This document shows positions 28,301 to 30,665 of a DNA stretch of 30,665 nt, one piece after another (positions within the stretch are counted from its first letter, which is position 1; every line of letters starts with the position of its first letter). Source of the stretch: a virus. Below the pieces are notes generated by a model. That model ran no database searches and had not been told where the DNA came from. It saw only the letters and a program-made list of their open reading frames with translations. The stretch spans positions 1 to 30,665 of the IMG/VR virus record IMGVR_UViG_3300038856_000129; one strand, 5' to 3'. The position numbers and the translations under genes were made by a program.

Positions 28301-29244
28301 TAAGAGCACTGCCTGTCCAGCGCGTTCGCGGCGCGGCGCAGGTAGTCGGGCGAGAACCGGGCGTAGATCCGCTCGGTGATGCGCGAGTCCGAATGGCCGA
28401 GGAACTGCGCGATCTCCGCCATGGAAATCCCGCCCTCGGCCATCCAGGACGCAGCCGTATGGCGCAGCACATGCGGCGTCACCCCCTCCAGCCCTGCCCG
28501 GTCGCAGGCGGCGGCGAACCCCTTCTTGACCGACCCGACCGGCCGGCCGGCATATTCGATGACGAACCGCGTCGACCGCATCCGGAACGCCAGGGCCAGC
28601 ACGCGCCGGGCGTTGCGCGCCATCGGCACGGTCGCCCGGCCCTTGCCCTTTCCCCCGCCGTAGAGATAGATCAGGCCGCGGCCGAAATCGACGCGGTCCC
28701 AGGTCAGATCCAGCAGCGCCTGGCGCCGGCCGGCGGTCGACAATCCCAGCACGATGAACAGATAGATGTGGAAGACCGGCTTCGCCGCCAGCCGCAGCCG
28801 CCGGTATTCGGCCCTGGTCAGGCGCCGGTCGCGCGCCGGCGGCCGCGGCGGCAGCTCGACCCGCGCCGCGGTGCCGCGCAGGGCCGCGCGCAGGCAGCCG
28901 AGTTCCTTGGCGATGGTGCCGTCCGACCGGCCGATCAGCCGGCGCTCGGCCGCATAGGCGCGGCACCGGGCGGCATCGACCTGGTCGGGGCGCAACGCCC
29001 CGAAGGTCCGGCCCAGCGCCTTCCAGGCGTATGCGGCGCGCGCCGTCGGCTTGTTGCGGGCGGCCAGGTCCTCGATATAGGCTGTATGGAAATCGGCGAC
29101 GGTCTCGCCGGCTGGGCATCGGATCAGGTCCGCGAGGCGTTGTTCGGCAAGGCCACGATCCTTGGTGCGGAGCGCCGCGCGCCGGGTGCCGGCGTCGTCG
29201 GCCCAGACGGCGTACCAGCTTCCGCGGTAGAGTTTGAGCCGCAT
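28300..29244 (-). CDS. int: Tyrosine site-specific integrase
   Basis: A 314-residue phage integrase. The N-terminal SAM-like core-binding domain (about residues 45-130, ETVADFHTAYIEDLAARNKPTARAAYAWKAL) is followed by the catalytic domain with Arg173 (STAGRRQALLDL), Lys in GGGKGKGRATVP, H258-x-x-R261 (HVLRH), His284 (FLGHSD) and the nucleophile Tyr294 (ERIYARF). It would recombine the adjacent attP with the host tRNA-Val gene. Its 5' 121 nt overlap the 3' part of the excisionase-like gene, suggesting one leftward transcript. The ATG at 29244 gives a normal but short N-terminus (MRLKLYRGSWYAVW). Confidence 0.94.
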   Translation of the reverse strand: MRLKLYRGSWYAVWADDAGTRRAALRTKDRGLAEQRLADLIRCPAGETVADFHTAYIEDLAARNKPTARAAYAWKALGRTFGALRPDQVDAARCRAYAAERRLIGRSDGTIAKELGCLRAALRGTAARVELPPRPPARDRRLTRAEYRRLRLAAKPVFHIYLFIVLGLSTAGRRQALLDLTWDRVDFGRGLIYLYGGGKGKGRATVPMARNARRVLALAFRMRSTRFVIEYAGRPVGSVKKGFAAACDRAGLEGVTPHVLRHTAASWMAEGGISMAEIAQFLGHSDSRITERIYARFSPDYLRRAANALDRQCS

Positions 29245-29405
29245 TCGATCCGCTCCACTTCGCCAGGCGCTATCCTAATCAGCTTGCCGACGCGGAAGCA
29301 ACCGAGTTCCTTGCGGTGGATCATGTCGCGGATATGCTGGTCGGAACAATCCCAGCGCGCGGCCAGGGCGGCGACGGTGTAGGGGCGCGGGTCGGGGGCG
29401 GTCAT
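29124..29405 (-). CDS. Excisionase-like helix-turn-helix protein
   Basis: A 93-residue protein. YTVAALAARWDCSDQHIRDMIHRKELGCFRVGKLIRIAPGEVERIE is the MerR/AlpA-like helix-turn-helix and wing of the 'helix-turn-helix domain' (HTH_17) group used by excisionases. The last 40 residues are Pro/Ala/Arg-rich and probably disordered, and are encoded in the part that overlaps integrase. The ATG at 29405 has GGAG 9 nt upstream and starts one base after the previous stop; an ATG at 29420 has no ribosome site. Directing excision at attP is inferred from position. Confidence 0.78.
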   Translation of the reverse strand: MTAPDPRPYTVAALAARWDCSDQHIRDMIHRKELGCFRVGKLIRIAPGEVERIECGSNSTAEAGTPSGPTTPAPGARRSAPRIVALPNNASRT

Positions 29406-29406
29406 G

Positions 29407-29667
29407 TCAATGCACTCCATTCAGCCGCAAATTCCGGGCGCGCTGGTCGCGGCCGGCCTGGGCGGCCGCGTTGAACTCGCAAACCGCCACGATCCGGGGC
29501 CGGGCGGCGTGCAGCCGGGCGACCGCCATGTCGTAATCCAGGCCCCGGTCGGCGGCGCACCCGCCCTCGCCCATCCGGCCGTCGTCGCAGCCCAAGCCGC
29601 AGGCCAGCGGATCGTGACACGCCACATAGAGCGGGCAGAATCGCGGGTTACGGTGCGGGCAGGTCAT
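29407..29667 (-). CDS. Cys/His-rich small protein
   Basis: An 86-residue protein with an N-terminal Cys/His-rich stretch, MTCPHRNPRFCPLYVACHDP, then CGLGCDDGRMGEGGC (Cys at 3, 11, 17, 23, 27, 37; His at 5 and 18), which could bind one or two zinc ions. The second half is helical (DYDMAVARLHAARPRIVAVCEFNAAAQAGRDQRARNLRL). Similar small proteins occur in early regions of alphaproteobacterial prophages; the function is unknown. It starts in an ATGA overlap with the ASCH gene. Confidence 0.65.
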   Translation of the reverse strand: MTCPHRNPRFCPLYVACHDPLACGLGCDDGRMGEGGCAADRGLDYDMAVARLHAARPRIVAVCEFNAAAQAGRDQRARNLRLNGVH

Positions 29668-30047
29668 TTCGTCACCTCCAGCGCGATCGGCTCGATATCG
29701 GGCCGGAAGAATCCGAGGCGGCCCTTGCACGGCACGAATTGCAGCGGCACCGGGTTGCGTAGTACGAAGCCGTAGCGGCCGAAAAACCATTCGCTGTCGC
29801 TGTCGGCGACACAATCGACGATCTCGACCAGGCCGACGATGCCGCCGCGCCGCATGTCCGGCGTCACGCTCTCGCGGTCGTCGGCGTCGACCGCCTTGCC
29901 GGCATGGATCAGGACCGGCCCGCGAAACCGCGTTGCCCAGGACCGGTTCTCGATATCCTTGCCCTCGAACAGTATGCGGTGCGCCCAGGGCTGGCGGATC
30001 GACAGGGCGACCATCTTGCCGCACAGGACGTCGAGCGGCGCAGTCAC
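29664..30047 (-). CDS. ASCH-domain protein
   Basis: A 127-residue protein. MVALSIRQPWAHRILFEGKDIENRSWATRFRGPVLIHAGKAVD contains the ASCH/PUA-like hallmarks 'lSI-qPwa-lil-G-KdiEnR-w-t--rG-vliHagk'. It is followed by GIVGLVEIVDCV and GRYGFVLRNPVPLQFVPCKGRLGFFRP. ASCH domains bind RNA or modified nucleosides; some act as deaminases or amidohydrolases. The GTG start at 30047 is favoured by a GTGA overlap with the preceding gene; an ATG at 30014, right at the domain, is an alternative. Its role in the phage is not known. Confidence 0.82.
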   Translation of the reverse strand: MTAPLDVLCGKMVALSIRQPWAHRILFEGKDIENRSWATRFRGPVLIHAGKAVDADDRESVTPDMRRGGIVGLVEIVDCVADSDSEWFFGRYGFVLRNPVPLQFVPCKGRLGFFRPDIEPIALEVTK

Positions 30048-30250
30048 TGGATCAACTCGTCGATCAGTCGCTTCGCCTCATCGAAGCTGTCAACGGTCTC
30101 GGCGCCATGTCCTGCCCGCGCGACGATCAAAAACCACTGGTCGTCCTTCATGGCGCCGGTGGTCAGGACAGAATTGTAGGGCAATCCGAGATATGAATGC
30201 GCGTAGCTGTTCAGCAGCGGGCCGGCGATCGCGGCTTGTTCGTAGGTCAT
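30044..30250 (-). CDS. Small early protein of unknown function
   Basis: A 68-residue protein: MTYEQAAIAGPLLNSYAHSYLGLP, DDQWFLIVARAGHGAETVDSFDEAKRLIDELI. It has GGAG 8 nt before the ATG and begins in an ATGA overlap with the preceding gene, so it is part of the leftward operon. The second half, a strand then 'f--eA---i-el', resembles small single-domain phage proteins, but I cannot name a family. Confidence 0.6.
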   Translation of the reverse strand: MTYEQAAIAGPLLNSYAHSYLGLPYNSVLTTGAMKDDQWFLIVARAGHGAETVDSFDEAKRLIDELIQ

Positions 30251-30417
30251 TCCCTTTGCTCCAGTGTCCGGCGTATATGGCCGCGCATGAACTGCCGAAC
30301 ATGAATTGCCCATATCGTCTTGGTATCGCTGTCCGGCATGATGTCGAGTGACCAGCCGATCATCTTCTCGGCGATGAGAAACCTTATCTGGCGGATCAGC
30401 GAGGTCTTGTCAGCCAT
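30247..30417 (-). CDS. Small early protein of unknown function
   Basis: A 56-residue protein (MADKTSLIRQIRFLIAEKMIGWSLDIMPDS, then IWAIHVRQFMRGHIRRTLEQRE). GAGGAG lies 7 nt before this ATG; an in-frame ATG at 30435 lies inside the previous gene. The opening, with an amphipathic helix then 'a-ki--wsl-imP------', matches small conserved proteins in alphaproteobacterial phages. Function unknown. Overlaps its neighbours on both sides. Confidence 0.6.
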   Translation of the reverse strand: MADKTSLIRQIRFLIAEKMIGWSLDIMPDSDTKTIWAIHVRQFMRGHIRRTLEQRE

Positions 30418-30665
30418 CGCCGGACTCCTCGTCATATGTCGCCTTGACCAGGTCGGCCCGGATGTAGCCGGTGCGGCGGGTGTCGCGGTCGGCGTCCGCC
30501 ACGACCAGCAACTTGACCGGCCAGCGGGAGCCGTCGCGGTAGAAGGCCCCGTCGACGAATATCCGGACCGCCGGGATGCGGGCCTCGTCGTCGTCCTCGT
30601 CGTTTTCGGCGGCGCCGCCGGCGGGTGGCGAACGGCGTTCGCCGGTGGGCGCCCCCTCCCCGACC
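30410..30665 (-). CDS. Partial early protein, cut by the window edge
   Basis: The frame is open from the right edge of the window to a stop at 30412-30410, giving 84 C-terminal residues. A low-complexity acidic stretch (ENDEDDDEA) is followed by RIPAVRIFVDGAFYRDGSRWPVKLLVVADAD and RRTGYIRADLVKATYDEES. The start and N-terminus lie outside. It overlaps the next gene by 8 nt, as expected for this operon. No family recognised. A palindrome found elsewhere in the window lies in frame and encodes GERRSP. Confidence 0.6.
   Translation of the reverse strand, partial: VGEGAPTGERRSPPAGGAAENDEDDDEARIPAVRIFVDGAFYRDGSRWPVKLLVVADADRDTRRTGYIRADLVKATYDEESGDG
30627..30643. repeat. Palindrome copy 3, inside the partial early gene
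   Basis: GGCGAACG-G-CGTTCGCC is a perfect 8-base inverted repeat around one base, the same core as the intergenic copy at 6985-7005 (which has C at the centre on this strand). It lies in a low-complexity, probably disordered part of the encoded protein, which would tolerate an inserted element. Confidence 0.6.

Noticed and set aside
27896-29119. Minus-strand frame of 407 codons reaching from integrase into the att region
   Set aside because: It is out of frame with integrase, is Pro/Arg-rich, and has no ribosome site; the true integrase frame carries all the catalytic motifs.

Overview
The window is most of a temperate tailed phage (siphovirus) genome of an alphaproteobacterium, probably Rhodospirillales-like. 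That placement rests on the very high GC content, the codon style, GTG starts, and protein families common in phages of that group (P27 terminase, DUF6950 peptidase, GH108 endolysin). The long non-contractile tail is inferred from two tail-tube-like proteins, a G/GT chaperone pair and a tape measure, with no sheath or baseplate wedge genes.

Layout. At 84-5936 lies a head-packaging module of the HK97 type: small terminase, large terminase, portal, ClpP-like prohead protease and major capsid protein, with terminator-like hairpins before and after the capsid gene. At 6010-11103 is an accessory structural block, unusual for its position between capsid and connectors: three possible decoration or appendage proteins, a predicted secreted protein, a 715-residue fibre-like protein with about 14 degenerate repeats, and a small Ig-like protein. 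At 11103-14718 are the head-tail connectors (gp6-like, adaptor, gp10, DUF3168), two related tail-tube-like proteins and tail chaperone G with a -1 frameshift into T. A superinfection-immunity gene sits on the opposite strand at 14696-15031. At 15100-21880 are the tape measure, two minor tail proteins, an NlpC/P60-like peptidase and a 1081-residue tail-tip protein, followed by a strong terminator. At 22015-23761 are three tail-fibre or receptor-binding genes, the last with visibly lower GC. Opposite these (23801-24603) are a lambda-Lom-like outer membrane barrel and a small ribbon-helix-helix regulator overlapping it by 4 nt. At 24752-27656 is the lysis module: holin, small exported protein, winged-helix protein, Cys-rich membrane protein, GH108 endolysin, a second membrane protein, a lipoprotein and a small cytoplasmic protein, ended by a textbook terminator. 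At 27717-28299 there is a non-coding attP region carrying the 3' part of a tRNA-Val(CAC), a consensus IHF site and flanking palindromes. From 28300 to the end, on the minus strand, are integrase, excisionase-like protein and early or accessory genes, including an ASCH-domain protein; the last is cut by the window edge.

How it works together. The structural genes form one rightward late transcription unit with many overlapping stop and start codons. Internal hairpins and a frameshift site probably tune dosage (capsid, G:GT ratio). The leftward genes inside the late region look like independently expressed morons used in lysogeny: an entry-blocking membrane protein and a surface barrel with its own regulator. 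The integrase and excisionase act at the adjacent attP. Because lysis genes, att and integrase are contiguous and no tRNA 5' half is present, the sequence looks like the non-integrated (circular or virion) form, or a tandem lysogen, rather than a single integrated prophage.
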